Source of the DNA: Stichopus chloronotus
Taxonomy: Eukaryota; Echinodermata; Holothuroidea; Aspidochirotida; Stichopodidae
Reading direction: 5' to 3'
Length of the DNA stretch: 64,000 nt
NCBI GenBank assembly: GCA_021234535.1
Contig: CM037836.1
Coordinates: forward strand, 24,418,769-24,482,768
Shown piece by piece: positions 1-15,200 of this stretch. The notes under the pieces were generated by a model. The model searched no databases. It was not told the DNA's origin and worked only from the letters and a program-made list of their open reading frames with translations. The position numbers and the translations under genes are program-made. Position 1 is the first letter of the stretch, and every line of letters begins with the position of its first letter.

Positions 1-3000
1 CATAGCCTAGGATGCAACATTATCAAGCAGAGGTAGCACTTTGGGTTCAACATGGAGTTCTGACATTCTATTATTTATGATAAAAACAGAAGTCACATAC
101 TTTTGACGGTGACAATTTATTTCTCGCCTTGTGATTCCATAAAATACAAGAATAAGAAAGTGAAGTGGGTGATAATGTAAACAAAATGTACAATTTCTAA
201 AAATTTTCAAAGTTGTAAGAAAAGTAGTGATAAAAAAAGTGCATAATCAAATGAACTTTTCCCATTTCTGTAAAGTAAGAAACCAAGTAAACCATGTAAC
301 CAAGGTAACTCTCAATAAATGCCATATCAATATCCATTATGAGATAATGGTAAGTGTTATGTATTAAACCATCAGAGAAAGAAGAATAATTCTGTTTACC
401 CGCATTTTCAAAAATTCAAATCATGCATCTTCCATGACTCATCCTATGCCTAATGGTTTGAGGAGATGAAGCTATTGCTGATGTTTATTGGTGAGACTGA
501 TTTAATGATCACTATGACTATGTTCTTGGTACAACTTGTTAGTGCATTTAAAACACAATATTTCCATTTAAGGTAATACTGATGGGGAAACAAGTGTACT
601 TCATCTCAAGTTTCCTAACATATTTCACCTTGAAAAAAAAAACAGCTGGCACAGTCCTGAGCATTCACTGGGATGTGCAACATAATTCACACTTTTCTTA
701 TTTTTTGGAAAATGATTTAATAGCAAAAGCAGCTACAGCCGGCCTAGTCATAACAATTGTTCTTAATGTTTGGTATGGGATATATGTTGGTGCACATTCA
801 ACCCACTCACAACTTCTTGGCACACAGACAAAAAATTGTGCCTTTTGATTGATCAAACTACTCCTTGCATACTTTTGGTGAATGTCCAGCACTTCTATCT
901 TCAATGGGCTGATTCACTAAAACTTGGTGCACTTTTGAGAGTATATGCAAAACAAATAGGAACTGTGTGTGAATAAGGGGATATTTTGAACTTAGTTTTG
1001 AGGGTATACTGCTAAACCGCATGCAAATTCTTGAATGTTACAACGTCTGACCATGGAGGTTCTACAAGGAATCTGAAGCAAGATGCTCATGTGGACAAAG
1101 GAAATTTGCCATGCTCCAAACAAGGTATGTGCATTGGCGGTAAAATAACAAAGGAATACAGACGTGAAGTAATACCGCAAAGGAGGGCAGCGTGGAAGGA
1201 TCACATTTTGTTGTCACTCCATCCTCGTGGACCCCGGACGGTGTGACAGAATGAAGCATCAAAAGTCAGCAGTAAACAGCTGCTGGTGACTCTGAACGAC
1301 CATTTTCTTCAACTGAAGGAAGTTCGAACCTAAGCAACTCATAAGAGAGAGCACAACGTACGTTATGTTTGATTGACAAAAAAAAAAGAAACTCTCACAA
1401 ATTTATGAGCAATGTACCTTATCATCATACCAGCAACTTCTTCAAAGAGTTTAACGATTGTCTATCGACTTAGACAGTCATTGGCTTGTTCTGTGACCTG
1501 CTTCCTGCATCAGAGATCAGGTTTTTATGAGAATTGCAAAATACACGGATGATACTTCAAAGTCCTTTTTCTTTTCTTTCAAGACATCAGCAGGTGCTTG
1601 CAACTGTAATTATATCCATTAACCATGTGATAAAATTTCTTCTGACCTAAACAACTGATTGTTTTTACACACCATGGGAATGTGCCACCAACTCTAACCA
1701 TCTTCAACCAAATTTTCTTTTCAAATTGGAATGAAATGTACAAACAATTGATAGTTTTCATTATACTTTAGACTGATGAAAATATACAACTCATTCCGTC
1801 ATGACCTATCATTAAGGTGCTTGATTGCTTCAAAATAGAATACAGAACTTTCCTTACATGTTTGATTGACTTCTCTCATTTTTTCAGTGATAAAAATAGG
1901 AACCATGTGTTTCAAAGAATTAAATCTAATATATTGCTTATAATCATATATGGACTTTTGAGATCACTGATATTATAAGAAAACTTGAAAAATATTTTGG
2001 TGGATTGCTTATCAATAGATTATATATTTACATTAATAAGGTATTCATTTTGTAGCAAACCTAGTTTCTTCCTTCTCTGCAGTTTACAATACTGAGGAAT
2101 GGATCATTATTTCCTATCTCTCCTTTGCTATTAAAATCTTTTTGTCTTCTGTGTGAGACCCTCAAAACATTGTACATATGCTACATGATGTAGAAGTAAT
2201 GATGTCTTCGGAAGTTTCGGCTTCATCCGAGAACAGACTTCATAACACATACGTCAACTTCTGCTGTTTGTGAATGATTTGAAAGTAACAAATATTAAAA
2301 ACAAAAAAAAAACCCTAAAAAAACATTTTCAGCTATGAAAGGTGTTGCCAGATACTTGGAGTTGCAATATAAACTTAAAAAGTTCACATCCATGCAATAA
2401 AATATTTTATCAGGATACTGTACTTTAACTCACCCATGTGCAGAGAATAAAATTATCACAACCAGATGGAGTCAAATTGTTATCCATATTTTCCTCCAAA
2501 ACATTCACTGGCTTCAGATTGATGCTTCCCTCTTTTGGGCAGTTGTGCTTGACAAAGAATATGGAAGTCAGCTACCTGACCACACGTACAGCCTTTTTGC
2601 GACTAAACAATTTTAGAACTGATTTTGTCATTCTCTTTTACCAAATATTATAAATCTTTGGTTTAATGATTGCAACTTAAAAAAAAAAACCACCAGAGAA
2701 ACCTTCCGTCTCCCTCATATGATTCACTGGGTCTAGTTTTGAGTAGCAGCAAAATTCATTCATAGCTACAAACAAAGCGGGGCCTTCGACTTGACGCTGC
2801 CTTGACAGCGCCACACTGCATCATGTTGCTGTTCCGACTAAGCCAACTTCCTCTTATAGTTAAAATAAAAGCAGCACCTACAACTTCACGCTCAGTGTGG
2901 TATCACAAAATGAAACCATTCTTCTGATCCATCTTGGCTCAATTTTCCTCTTAGTTACAACCTCAGTATTTCCTATGATTGCTTGATGATCACACATCCC

Positions 3001-3083
3001 TGACTGCAGTCCCATTCATACTGCTTGACACATCTCAGCTAGGTTTTCTCTAGGTTACCACCAAAACGGTTCATACAACTGCT
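1..3083. other. 3' flank of TP53BP1, no gene recognised
   Basis: Only short chance open frames are present. The region next to 3083 should hold the TP53BP1 3' UTR. A minus-strand ATTAAA (2667-2662) is a possible polyadenylation signal; no AATAAA was seen nearby on that strand. About 400-560 resembles dispersed repeats at 21.3 and 54.4 kb. Confidence 0.4.
400..560. repeat. Dispersed repeat copy A (GGAGATGAAGCT family)
   Basis: The TTTGAGGAGATGAAGC and ATGTTTATTGGTGAGACTGA words recur with the same spacing at 21.35-21.40 kb and 54.51-54.55 kb, each time after a TTCAAAATTCAAAT-like stretch. This is an interspersed repeat with at least three copies in the window. Confidence 0.6.
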
Positions 3084-3280
3084 TCAAGAACACAATTGTT
3101 TGTCTCTGTAGTCCCACTTGTATTTGTGACTGCTGTCATATGGCACTCTCCTTCCATTGATCAAACACTGGTATAACCACTCCGCTGACACCACCGGCAC
3201 GCCTAGCTCTCTTGCGGACGACAGGATGCTGCGAGGGCACGACGGATCGGTGATGATGACATCACAGGTTAAGGAAAAAT
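3084..3280 (-). CDS. TP53BP1: TP53BP1 terminal exon 27 (BRCT 2 end, stop)
   Basis: Acceptor CTCAAAAG|ATTTT is non-pyrimidine-rich near the AG but is the one that keeps phase. DVIITDPSCPRSILSSAREL, then VPVVSAEWLYQCLINGRRV, match human DVVVTDPSCPASVL and LPVVSQEWVIQCLIVGERI. TGA stop at 3086-3084, a few residues beyond the human C-terminus. Confidence 0.95.
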
Positions 3281-6200
3281 CTTTTGAGAGATAAAGAGAG
3301 CAGCAAAGAGATGTAAGAAACATCTTTCTTAAACAGTTAGTCAATTATGAAAAGAGAAATTACCCTGCATGGAGTTTCATATGATAGCTGATGCTGGCCA
3401 CTATGAAATCAATCTGCATTTGTTCATTGAAAATACATGACTGAACGACATTTTATTTTCATTGATTGGTTGAACAATTCATGATAGGGATAATACAAAT
3501 GAAAGAGAAAACACACAAAAAAATTGCTCTTTAAATTGAAAATGATAGCCAAAAAGGTTCTTCCCACTATTTTATTTATTTTTTTTCTATCGAGTGTGGA
3601 AACATTGGTAGCAACAGATAGTCTTATCATCACCAATACATCATGTTTATAATTGATATGGACAGTAGCACAGCATCCTGTTTTCACGTTTTTCACATGA
3701 TGATATTTACTCCTGTTGGCAACCTTTCATGGTCAACCTTGTCGACTGTAGACATACAGATCAACCGACAATTGGTGAGCGAATTTTGACGTCTGCCTCA
3801 TCATTCCCTAGTTTTTCTCTTCTTTGACTCACCTCTCCTGCTGCGCACATCGTCGCTGAAGAGCCGGCTGACGATGTCGCAGCCGGCGGCCATGAGAATG
3901 CATCTCCACGTCTCTAAAGGATCTCTCTCGGACGAAATCACGACGGCCGTGAGACCATCCATAATATGATACCGATTTGGGTGCCTGCGAGAGGGAGCCA
4001 AGTCGAAAAGGGGGAACCGATTTGATATTCACATCACTAAGCAAACTCTGTTATTATAAAACAAGGTCGTTTCTGTGCAACTCTCACGGCTAAACGAAAT
4101 GATTTTTCATCGATGAACGAATTAAGTCCACACTTTACAAAAACCAGTGAGCATCACCTGTTCCATTCTTGAACAGAATGCAGCAAGTACAATGTTACTG
4201 TCAATCAACAAAGTCTTGAGCTTGGATTACTTGAGCAGAAAGTCAGCTTACCCATTAAGTCCAGCTATCCCATCAAATATAACTGTAAGGAATTCTATGT
4301 GGGTTATCAAATTTAGCATTCTCAAGATAAGCTTGTTAAAGAAATTCCATACCAGAGTGAAAAGCAGACAGAAAGAAATTTAAGAACACCAGTCTCAATT
4401 TTTTAAGGGATATTTTTTTACAAACCATGTGCAGTATTTTAGTGGGATATGTCCAAAGTTTGAAACACTGTGAACAAAACTGATTGGCAGTTTTTACTAA
4501 TAATAAATGCTTGAATTGGCAAGCGGTAAATCAATTTTTGATTAGGAGATGCTAAACAAACATTCCAGTGTGAATAAGTCCAACACTTAACTTACTCAAG
4601 TATCTGCCACCAGCAAATGGTGACTGTGATGTCAAATCAATCGTCCAGAACATCCATTCTTTCCAGCAGGATGTCAGGATATATTGATTCACCATATTAA
4701 TACAAGGAAATTACACGAAATAGAATTGCAAACCTCGCTTTCATCGGTCGCAAATTGCGACACGAACCTGGTTATTTCCCCCCTTGATGTTACACAGGTC
4801 ATCATACCACTGAAATTGTATTTTATGGCCACAGTTTCCCCCGGTCAGACAATACTGAAAAATGGTCCATATACTTGCACTTAAAGACAGCCACTCATCA
4901 TCTCTAGCTACATTTTGGGTAAGGGGTAAACAAACTTCTCAATTGGTTTTGCTCTTTGATTGAGAGCAAATTTAAAAGATGCAGGGCAGATCATGTTGAA
5001 CAGCATGCACACAGGTGGACTACTTTGATTACAAATGTGGTCCTTGTATTTTCTGTCTAGTTCAATCAGAATTGGCATTCACAGTTTAGGGACTGGCCCA
5101 TTTTTCTTGATTTTCAAACCTTCGTTCCCATTAACACAAAGAAAACCCTACTACAACGAAAGACATTTCTTAAATCTTAAGCTACGCTTTCCATCATGTT
5201 TGCGACATACCATTCCACAATACCTCCTTCTTCACAGCTTTCACCAGCTGGTAGGATGTAATCTTGATAGCGTTGTATTTTACCCTGAAAAGGGAAAAAG
5301 TCGAGACGAATTACATTGCTTTTACAAATTTGTGAAATCCTCAGACTTGGTTCAAGCAACAGACATTTATAAGCAAAAATCACATTAGCATGTGCACTCT
5401 CACAGAAATGAGGCCGCAACAAAGACTACCAAAGAGCAGTGACCATAACAAGATTCAGAGACTTTCCAATCGTAAAACTGATAACGCAGTGTTAATACTT
5501 CTCATCAACTTTCAGTAATTAACTGGTGAAGACCAGTGATAGTGTGATAGTGTGTTATATCTAAAAAAAAAAAGAGAAAAAAAATCTGATGAAATTTTAC
5601 CGATGTATCGTCAACACCATTTCAAATCACATTGAAAATAAAATCAAACAGCAGAAGAACAGTTAGAGATAGAACAGAAAGACAGGAATTTCTGAGAAGC
5701 CGAGTGGAAAGTTTCTGAATTGCAGGCACAGTCGCATGTAAAACACCAGCCTGCAGTCAGACCGATAATGAAGAATTTCATCATGGTTACGACACCCTGC
5801 TGCCTTATCAAACCACTTCTTTGTGGCTGCCTTCCATCTTCATCTCACTTTAAATGTTTTTTTTTTACTTTTAAGAGCTGTAATATACAGATTTAATATT
5901 TTATACATTTTTTTACCAATCACTGCTCTGTCTCTGCTTCATTGCTGCATGGTTTAAGCATTTACACATTTTTCTTTTTCTTGCGAGAGATTCAATCTCA
6001 CCATCTTGATTCAGGCCTTGAAGAGTAGTTATTTAACAACACTAAAGTCACCATACAAGTGTGGTGAAAGCCCGTGGAGCAAGCTTTCTGCTTACATATT
6101 ACAACTTTCATGTTGGGTGACTACCAACTTAACAACTTTGAATCAAATTTGGTAAACTTTTTTTGCCACAAAGTCAGTTCAGATGAAAAAAACCTTATCT

Positions 6201-9200
6201 TACTCTTGGACAAAAAAAACTCATTTTACTGTAACCTAGTCAGGGCTTGCTAGTCAGGGCTTGAACCCAAACTTCCTGGTTTCTAAGCTTCAGACTTTTT
6301 CATGAGCAGCCATCTGTGTACTCACTGTTCTACAGGATTCATTCAACCACATATATGAGATGCAGGGAACAGCAGAGGCCAGAGCCAACAAGTACTTTTT
6401 AGTCCTACAGTGAGCATCTGCTACAAGGAACACATTCCCCCTGGTGACCTGAAAAAAAGAAAAAAACGTAAGTAAAAGCAGCATTTTTCAGATGATACCC
6501 AGGTTTGCCACTGTATGTTACTTTGACTGACCACAAAAGAATACTAAAAGTGACTTCTCACAAATTCAGGCATTCACTCTCAAAGGCCAAGGACGTGTTA
6601 GTTTCCTTTGCAACTGTGAGCAACAAGTTAAAAGATGAAGTTGGCCTTTCTTGCTTGGTGAAACTTCCTCTATAAAATCATAGCTAAAGCAAAACTAAAG
6701 CAAGACTGCCTTTGCTGTTCTCTTCTGTTTAACAAAACATCATTTTTTGATGACAGCACTTTACTCTAACACTCTAACATTTCCACTAACACCATCATAA
6801 CCACCATCACACACCTTAACCAAAGGCAGCTCTGTCTGCAAGTCTTCTAGTTTTCAACATATCCAGCAGATCAGTTAAGTAGTTTGCTGAGAAGTGTCTA
6901 CTCACAAATTTGGCATATAAAGAGCAGAATCTTCTCTTTTCACTTCTTTTCCTGCTGCTGTGTTTGTGGTTGGTTTTAGTTGACCACTCCTACATTCATT
7001 TTTCAAGTCATTGTTAAGAATACTCCAAAAAACAAATGTCTTTTTGCTTTCTTCATATTTTTAATTCACAAGTTAAGCTGTGTGTGATTAAAAACCGAAC
7101 TAATGTAAGGTCCTAGCCAATACAGTTCTCTGAGTGCAACGGAATGAAAACAGCCCGGTGACAAAAATAGCTGCAAAGTCACAGAAAAATGCCAGAGGTC
7201 CACAATCCATGATGAGGTTTCAATGGTTACCTGAGTTTTCTCCAAGTCTTTTATGACAGTGCCTCCTCCAGCCATGATCTGCTTCGTTGCGTGTTCCTTA
7301 TGGAAGGGGATGATGCCGTGACTTTCATCTGCATTTGGGAGAAATCCAATGTAATGCTCTTGTTGACGTATAAAAGCAATGATTCAACCTGATAATGTCG
7401 AATGTGATCTTAAAATTACTAATTCACGAAATGCGGAGCATAACACGATGGCATCGGTGACGCATGGAACAAAGTGATCTTCTCCTGATCCCGTAGCTAT
7501 GTATACAACCCATCTGAAAGAAGGTGACTCGTCCTTTTATGCTGCTTCACAATATCATCGTGATAACAAGACTTGTGTCGCAAAGTTGATGTTCTACTCT
7601 AACAAGTCAACCTGGCAACATTTTGACATGTCCATATTTGTATCTGCAATGTTTAAGTCATGGGACACAATGTGTCTATATTATTCAAAACAACATTTGT
7701 ACCTCAGTTCATTTTTCATCAAATGTCAAACATGATGGGTAATGTTATCTTCACAAGTCAATCTTATGATCAAGCTGTAGAGATTATGACACAACACAAT
7801 CCTGAAAATCATCCTCTTGGAATAGGATGACAAGATATCGAGCGCCGGGAGGGCTCCGTATTTTTATCATTAGCAAGAACTGAGATAAAAGAGAATGATA
7901 TTGAATTGACTCTAGTGTTGACTCTAGCAATTGTTCAATTCTTCAGAAAGCTAACTGACATAATCTACTTTGTTGCCTTTAGAGCACACTTCAGGGTTGC
8001 AAACATGTAACTTATCTTTTTTCACCTGCAGGAATTCTTGCCATTTTTTTTCTATTAGATACAATTTGAAAGAGTCAAATAAAGGTCATTTTTTAAGTAT
8101 CCTCTCTAAGTATCCTTGTCATGATTTTGAAATTCTCCCAACAATGAAGAGGCTTTTCGATGACTGGATCGGTAACAAAATTATCTTCTCGATTGGTGAG
8201 CTTTGAAGGAAAAACATCTGTCTGTTTTGTGCAAATATGAATTGGTTATACTTTGTCACACTATAAATGCGTTGTGAAGAAGACGTCTTCAAAATTATTA
8301 ATAATAACCCCAAACATGTTCTTTACATCAAACCCTACAGAGACATGACTCCCAACAGAGAGACAAAACAGACAAAAGAAATTGTCAGAATTTGTTGGAA
8401 GAATATAGATTTTGTCTCTGAAAATATATGAAAATGTTTGAAAAAATAACACCCATAAGGGATGTAGGACAAATGACAACCCTGAAAGATATGTGGAACA
8501 TCATCCATGAAAATTGGGAGTAGGCAATTGAACACTAGTTAACTAACATAACAAAACAATGCAGAATTTAATAATGTTCTTACAGAGAACCCCCCCGGTG
8601 GAAACATGAGCTTGCCATATGCATCCTCAATGAAACAGATTCAACATTTTAATGAAAATGACATACTTTTAAGCAGCAAAATTACATACTTGTAAGTAGC
8701 AGTGTGACAGGCTATTGGCTGGTTTTTATGAAAAAAAATGGACAGTAACCGGTTTCTGCTCTCATACTCAAATATGAAGGAGTTTTATCAGTAGGGAACT
8801 ACTAATATTTTAAACTTAGTTTATGTATCAAACTACTTGTATTGTTTGAAATACATATTCTATTGTGCACCTAAATCAATTTAATATATAACTGCTTTGT
8901 GCATTTCATAGACCTTTGTGGGTAGGGGGTGAGGGTCAGCAGGACTATCTGACTGGAGCAACACCATCAATTGGCAATGGGAACAGAAAAAAAAAATTTT
9001 GGCTTTACAAGCCCACAAGGTGGCTGCAAACGGCATTTATCAAGTGTTTTAAGCTGTATTTATCGAGCCTTGAAGTAGAGATCTCATGTCTTCAATTCTA
9101 GTTATGTATCCTCTCTCATTTAGTTTCAGAGCACTTGGCAAATATCGGTGAGCTACACATACCTGCAGCCCCTACTTTTTTCACTGGCTGCTGAGCCCCA

Positions 9201-12200
9201 CATCCCCCCATTCCACTACCAGTGCCTGACTGTCGACAGATTCTTCACTGGTTTGAAATCTTGATTTAACAAATATCCTTTGAATTTGAGGCCCTTTCAT
9301 AAAGATCAGAAACAGTTTGAACAAGAGTAAAAAAGCTGATATTAACTTCCAGTTTTCCAGAATAATCTGTTTTGGTATACTGGATTTACATGCATAATAG
9401 ATCACTTCCCCTGGGTGGGCATAGTTTCTGTCAAGGTGTACGGGTAAGTTTTAGATTATGGTGTCCAATAAACCAGCGGAGTAAGACTTGGAGCCTATGA
9501 AGATTCTCACACCTACATACGTAACTTCTGTGGAAGAGATATCTGATGTGAATTTGAGGAGATAAAAATTTCACTTATCTACATCACTGTTATTTTTAGA
9601 TTATGCAGCTTTTTCATCATACAACAGTAGGGTGTCATCTTTGTAACAAAGCCATTTAAGTATCTGTTGGGATAATCCGCTTTTTGACTTTGCACATGAA
9701 ACTTTGCAAAATTCACGACAATTCCTTCAAAGACCAACTGACATGCATCGAGAAAAGAGCTAGCCTCATTTAGAAGTTGCAAAGTGAAACTCTTAATGAT
9801 AATCTGTTGAAATTGTGTTTGTATCTATTACCGTTTTTGAGTAACGACCTTTCAAAGTCCCATGAAGTGCAAAAAGTGTTTGTTAAACTAGCGGCAACAT
9901 TTGGGAACCACACAGTAGGTATGGTCACATGGTGGGGACTGTTCCTTAAATAACCTAAATGATAAAAAAGATGCAGCATTGTTCCTGCAGCTGCAACTTT
10001 TTGACCGAAGTATGTTTATGGCAACATTTTACATAAAAAAAAAAAAAATACAGGAAATGTAGGTTCTTCCTTTATGTAGGAAAAGATGAACATTTTCAAA
10101 ATATAGGAAAAAATAGTATTGTTGGGAGCACTGTATGTACTGCTCCATTTTGATACCAACATTCCATTTCTTATAGTACCTCTGGTAAAGTTGTCTTCGG
10201 ATTCCTGAGATCTGTTGGCAACTTGAGTCACGAGGAAAGCATAGCCCTTGAACAACATCTTGGATTTTGGCATAGGGCCAAAACTGGAAGAAGGAGTTGG
10301 AGATTGACCCTTGCGAGGGGATCGTCTTGGTGTGGGAGATTCTGTCTCTTGTCTCTCTGTATCTGAAAGATGAGCATTTTGACACATTCCATTCATATGC
10401 AAATTGACCCAGAATTCCAACACCTTCTATTTTGCTTAAAAAGGGAGCCGAATGATCGTACCCTCAGAATGTGCACAAAACTCATGGTTGCTTTTTAAAC
10501 AATAACGCACAAAATGCGATTGTGAGAGGGAAAAGTCCTTCCAATTTGTGAAAAAGGATGCTTCTTTGCAAGAAGCCATGCACAAGTTCATTACATTATA
10601 AGATATTTCTAAAAAGTGAATGAAACCATAAAAAGATAAATCAATCATCAACATACCAACGTCCAACGCCAGCTTCTTCCGAACTGAGACGCCCTGATCT
10701 TTTGTTTGTCCTTTCTTCCTTTTGACCCCTGACCTTGGCGTTGATCCTGACAATTCTTCCACGGAGGCTGTGTCTTCCACTTGCACCGACATGAGGCTAT
10801 GAGATAAACCCTGCCTCCTTGTAGATTTGGATATCTGGCCACCGGTGGTGGAATCCTGGTTGCTCTCTTCGGTCTTGTCCTTAGATCTTGATCTACTCCT
10901 GGTGGTCCTCCTTGGCTGAGATGTTGGTGTCACCGTGGACCTCTTCTCTTTCCTCTTTTCCTTCCCAGATGCAGGTTGACTGAGTCTGGCTGATGGCCTA
11001 CTTGTTCTTTTCCCCACAACTACATTTTCTGGAGCGCAAAAAAAAAAAAATTGTAAACAAACAAACATAATGAAAAAGAAACAAACATCCACACGGGCAA
11101 ATTTCTCTCGAGATTTGCAATAATTTCTATAAATGCAAAGAAACGCATGCCACACGCAACACATAAACACTCAAACAAATGTCTGTAGAATCTAAATATC
11201 CCTGTGCTCTCTGTCTGTCTGTATTTCTGTCTGTCTGTGCATCAGTACTTGCTTGTGGTATATATGTCTGTCTACTCTTAGATAAAACAAGATCTCAATT
11301 TGAGTGTCTGTGCTTCTCAATTCCTTTCTTCTCTACAATGTAATGCAACAATCACAACAACCATACACTCAAAAGTAATGAAGCTATGATAAAGCACCTC
11401 ACATCTCACACCACTTCTGTCCAATCAGGGAGACAGTTTGATGATACACAATGTGCATAGAGTGTCAACAGGTGACAGGCGACAACTGGTGGAGTTCACA
11501 CTGGTTTGGCCTAGAAACTAGAAACCTATCAACATAAAAACTATCAGATTGTGAAACCAAAATGAATGAATATTCTTGGCTCATCCACAATATCACACAA
11601 TCAACTTTTTGAATAAAAATATGGTTCAGGAGGTGGGTGAGAAGATGAAGATGACTTTATTTGTTATTTAAGATGAGTTTGGAAACATGTTGTCATGGAA
11701 CATCTCCTTACACATTATGCCCTCAGATCAGGCTTGGGGCGATTACATGTGAATGTAATCGATTATGATTACAATTACTTCAGATTTTACGATTACGATT
11801 ATGACTACAATTACAGCTAAAATTAAAGTAATCGATTACAATTACATAGCAATGTAATCATGATTGCAATCATGATTACATTGTTTTGTAACATCTTATC
11901 TATAAGTATATCTATAGACCTCTATACAAAGATAAGATATACAGCAACTCTGGGATGCAGTCCAGTTATCTCAGTCTTCTTTTAATTTGTGATAGGCCTA
12001 CACCATTATGACGTACGCTAAAGTAGTGCTATCCAAGTGTGTTTTTAGGGTGGCCCTGCCAACCAAATGACACACCACCTGAAACGCCCTCTACAAAACA
12101 TGGCCAATGTGCGCATCCTTCCAAAAAACTTGGTTTGGCCGAAAAAAGTTGCCAATAGGCTGCTGACATTTCAAATAGAACAAACATTGTCTCTAAGTGG

Positions 12201-15200
12201 CACCATTTTGCATCACAATTATCAAAACTTTCTGGAGGTGAAGTTGAAACCTGTGTTGGGTGATTGCTTAGTGATCATGTATGCACTCAATGTGTGACTG
12301 CATCTCTCTCTTGTAAATCTGTCGAAAACACTGTAAAGATTTATTTCTTGTGAGTCTAATATGAGAAACAACACACAAATAACATTGAACAGTACCATGT
12401 AAATACCAGTAAGGCACCAAAATGTACAAAAACTGCCACTAGGTGTAGTATCTCTTGTCTCAACACATGTGGAAGGTTAATATAGATCAGTGAAACTAGC
12501 ATTAACTTTATTTTACTTTATATGTGGCATTCAGCCCTCTACTGCCCTGTAAGCCTACGTACTGTAGGAGGAAATATGGGGAGTGAAAATATATTTTGGA
12601 ATATTGACTGATTTTGCCATTAAAATGTTGAAATAGCCACAATTTGCATGAAAATTTATCAAATATTGACCAATTTACAATTTCCCTCTCACAATTTGAA
12701 ATTTCCAAATTTGTGATATCCAGGGATGGACTCACCTGATAAGCATTTTATGTTATCCTTTGTTCACTTTTGTTCACAATTAAGAATTTGATGTGCCCTA
12801 GGGGCCTTATTTTAAAAGCATGCATTTTTTCTCTAAAAATATTGGTATCACTGTGAAACCCATTAATTAAGAGAAATATATACAGGGCTAACAAAAGAAA
12901 TACTGACACTATGCAACACTCTAAATCATGTGTTAAAATTTGCATTTCATCCAATGAACGTTTATCTATATTTCTATGATTTCATCACACCTTAAAACGC
13001 CACATCTCAAAAACAGTAATAGATCCAAAACACACTCTGGAATTCTCTCTGCAACTTCTGAATGCAGCTAACTCTTTTCTAAATGTTTGTCACTCGGTCT
13101 TGAAGTTGGCAAATTCCAGGTGCGGATTCAGACATGTCGAAGGGGGGTGGGGGCTAAATGTAGAGAGAGCGAGAGTGGAGGCGAATTTTGGGAGCACCAG
13201 CATTGGATGGTATGAAGCGCACCAAGAAATTTTTATATTAAAGTACATCCTAGATTTCCAGCTAGTTCATTTACACAAGTAAGCTCCTAGAAATACAGTA
13301 CTTTCTATGATGGAAAACTGTTCTTCTTAGCATTATAAGAAGTCACTTGCAGTTTTCTATTGAAACCTTCACAATCAGGGGCATTACTGTACATGGGTTG
13401 TTTGCAGCGTGGAAGTTGTGATATGAAAATAGTATGCCTCTATCACAGTGGCTAACCCTTTATGCTATTTTTTGCATATTGGTAATGTTGTTGTGGCAAA
13501 AAAGGTGAGGGGCTCTGAACCCAGAAAATTGCCACACCACTTGGATCCATTCCTGCACTCTTACCTTTTGACATATTGTACAGGCATTTCCAGGAGATCA
13601 ACTTTTGGACACAATCATCCAAAATGTCCACTGTGTGGCTTAGCAACTCAGCAGCAACTTGGCATGTGCATACAGTATAAATTTAAAACCATGGTGCTCC
13701 AATGACACCAGTGACCATAAGGAGGAATACGTCCTCAGTTTAACTTTTTGGCAAACATCAGGAATCACACCATTCTTGGACTCATGGAAATAAATACCAG
13801 AAAAGAGAAAACCAAAAAACAAAAGGTAGGGCTTATAGAGCAATATTTGGCAAAAGGACAGATTTATAGGGAGAACGAAAATATATAGAGATACAGGAAT
13901 TATAGGGTCAGAAGAATGCCTGAGCAATTGATCAAGATGACAGCTATTGTGTTTCATGTAAAGTCAAGCAGTTGTGTAGAATGGCTCATGAGTGGACAAA
14001 ATGTGCAAGACATCAAATTCCTGCTTGTACCAACACATAACAAACTATATCAAAGTGCAGAACCTGAGTCTCATGTACTTATTACTCCGACTGCCCTACT
14101 GGAGCATCCAACAAAGCAGGAAACTGAACACTCCAGTAGAAGTAACAAGCACTGAAAAATATTGCTTAAATAGCTTCTACTTCTTTTGCACTTCTTTTAT
14201 AAATTTAACTGGAATGTAATCATAGTTAAACCATGATTACGATTACTTTGCCATTGTAATCGATTACGATTACAATTACTTTTCAATTTTTGCAAAAGTA
14301 ATTGATTATGATTATTATTACTTTAGAAAATGTAATCGATTGTAATCAATTACGATTACTGATTACGATTACCCCAAGCCTGTCTCAGATACGATAGAAA
14401 AGTTGATTAAGTCAAAAGTCTCACCAAGGGTGACATCACTACAGCTTGAAGTACTGGACTGCATAAGGTTAGAAGCTTGTTCTTGATTTAGAAGTACATT
14501 AGTCTTTGACACCCTGAAAGAGGAAGTTACAATATTCTTCAGTTGTGGCAACATCACATGTGTCCTTTACATCAAGTTGTCACAAGATTCTACCACTTCA
14601 AATGCCCTGTAATCCTCAGTGACGTTGCACACTCTTACTGCAGATTTGGTATCATTTTTTCTGATGTTAATCTATGAATCAACATTAAACCACTGATCAT
14701 TTACATATGTCACTCGAGGGGGCATCGGCCATAATAAACCGCACATAAATTGCAAAGATAACATTGATCTATCTACATGTTACAAATCAAAAGCATAGGA
14801 GAGGTATCTGATCCATACTTCTGATCCTGCTCTGCTGCAGGATCAACGCACAGAAGTATCTGATATACCTTTACAGTATGATTTGAATAGGGTCAGAGGA
14901 TGTGGAAACTCCCCATTTCCTGCCATATGACCAGTCACTCTTCTATTGATAGCATTTCTTTTGAAGAGTTACTGACGTAACAAACAGTGGCCTTTACCTT
15001 GTCCTGGGACTTGTTTATGAAGGTGTGATAAACATTGAGCTGGTGTACAATTTCTGTTCAAAACTCGACCTCTGGGCCGCATTTCTGAATCTGACTGCCC
15101 CCTAACTTTGAGATAGGCTGGGTGGACTGGATTGCAATGTCTATCACTTTATCTGATACTTCATGATGGATACGCGAGCAATGACCGGCGACACTGACAT

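Noticed and set aside
3829..4044. Alternative upstream acceptor for TP53BP1 exon 26
   Set aside because: Splicing at GCTTAG|TGATG gives a different frame that loses the BRCT 2 alignment; the CTCTCGCAG site keeps it.
5035..5388. 117-codon plus-strand open frame
   Set aside because: It is antisense to TP53BP1 exon 25 (BRCT linker), whose minus-strand product matches human 53BP1; the plus frame has no recognisable similarity.
6240..6300. tRNA B-box-like GGGTTCAAGCC on the minus strand (and a similar word near 40.27 kb)
   Set aside because: No A box or cloverleaf at the right distance; at most a SINE fragment, too weak to list as a feature.
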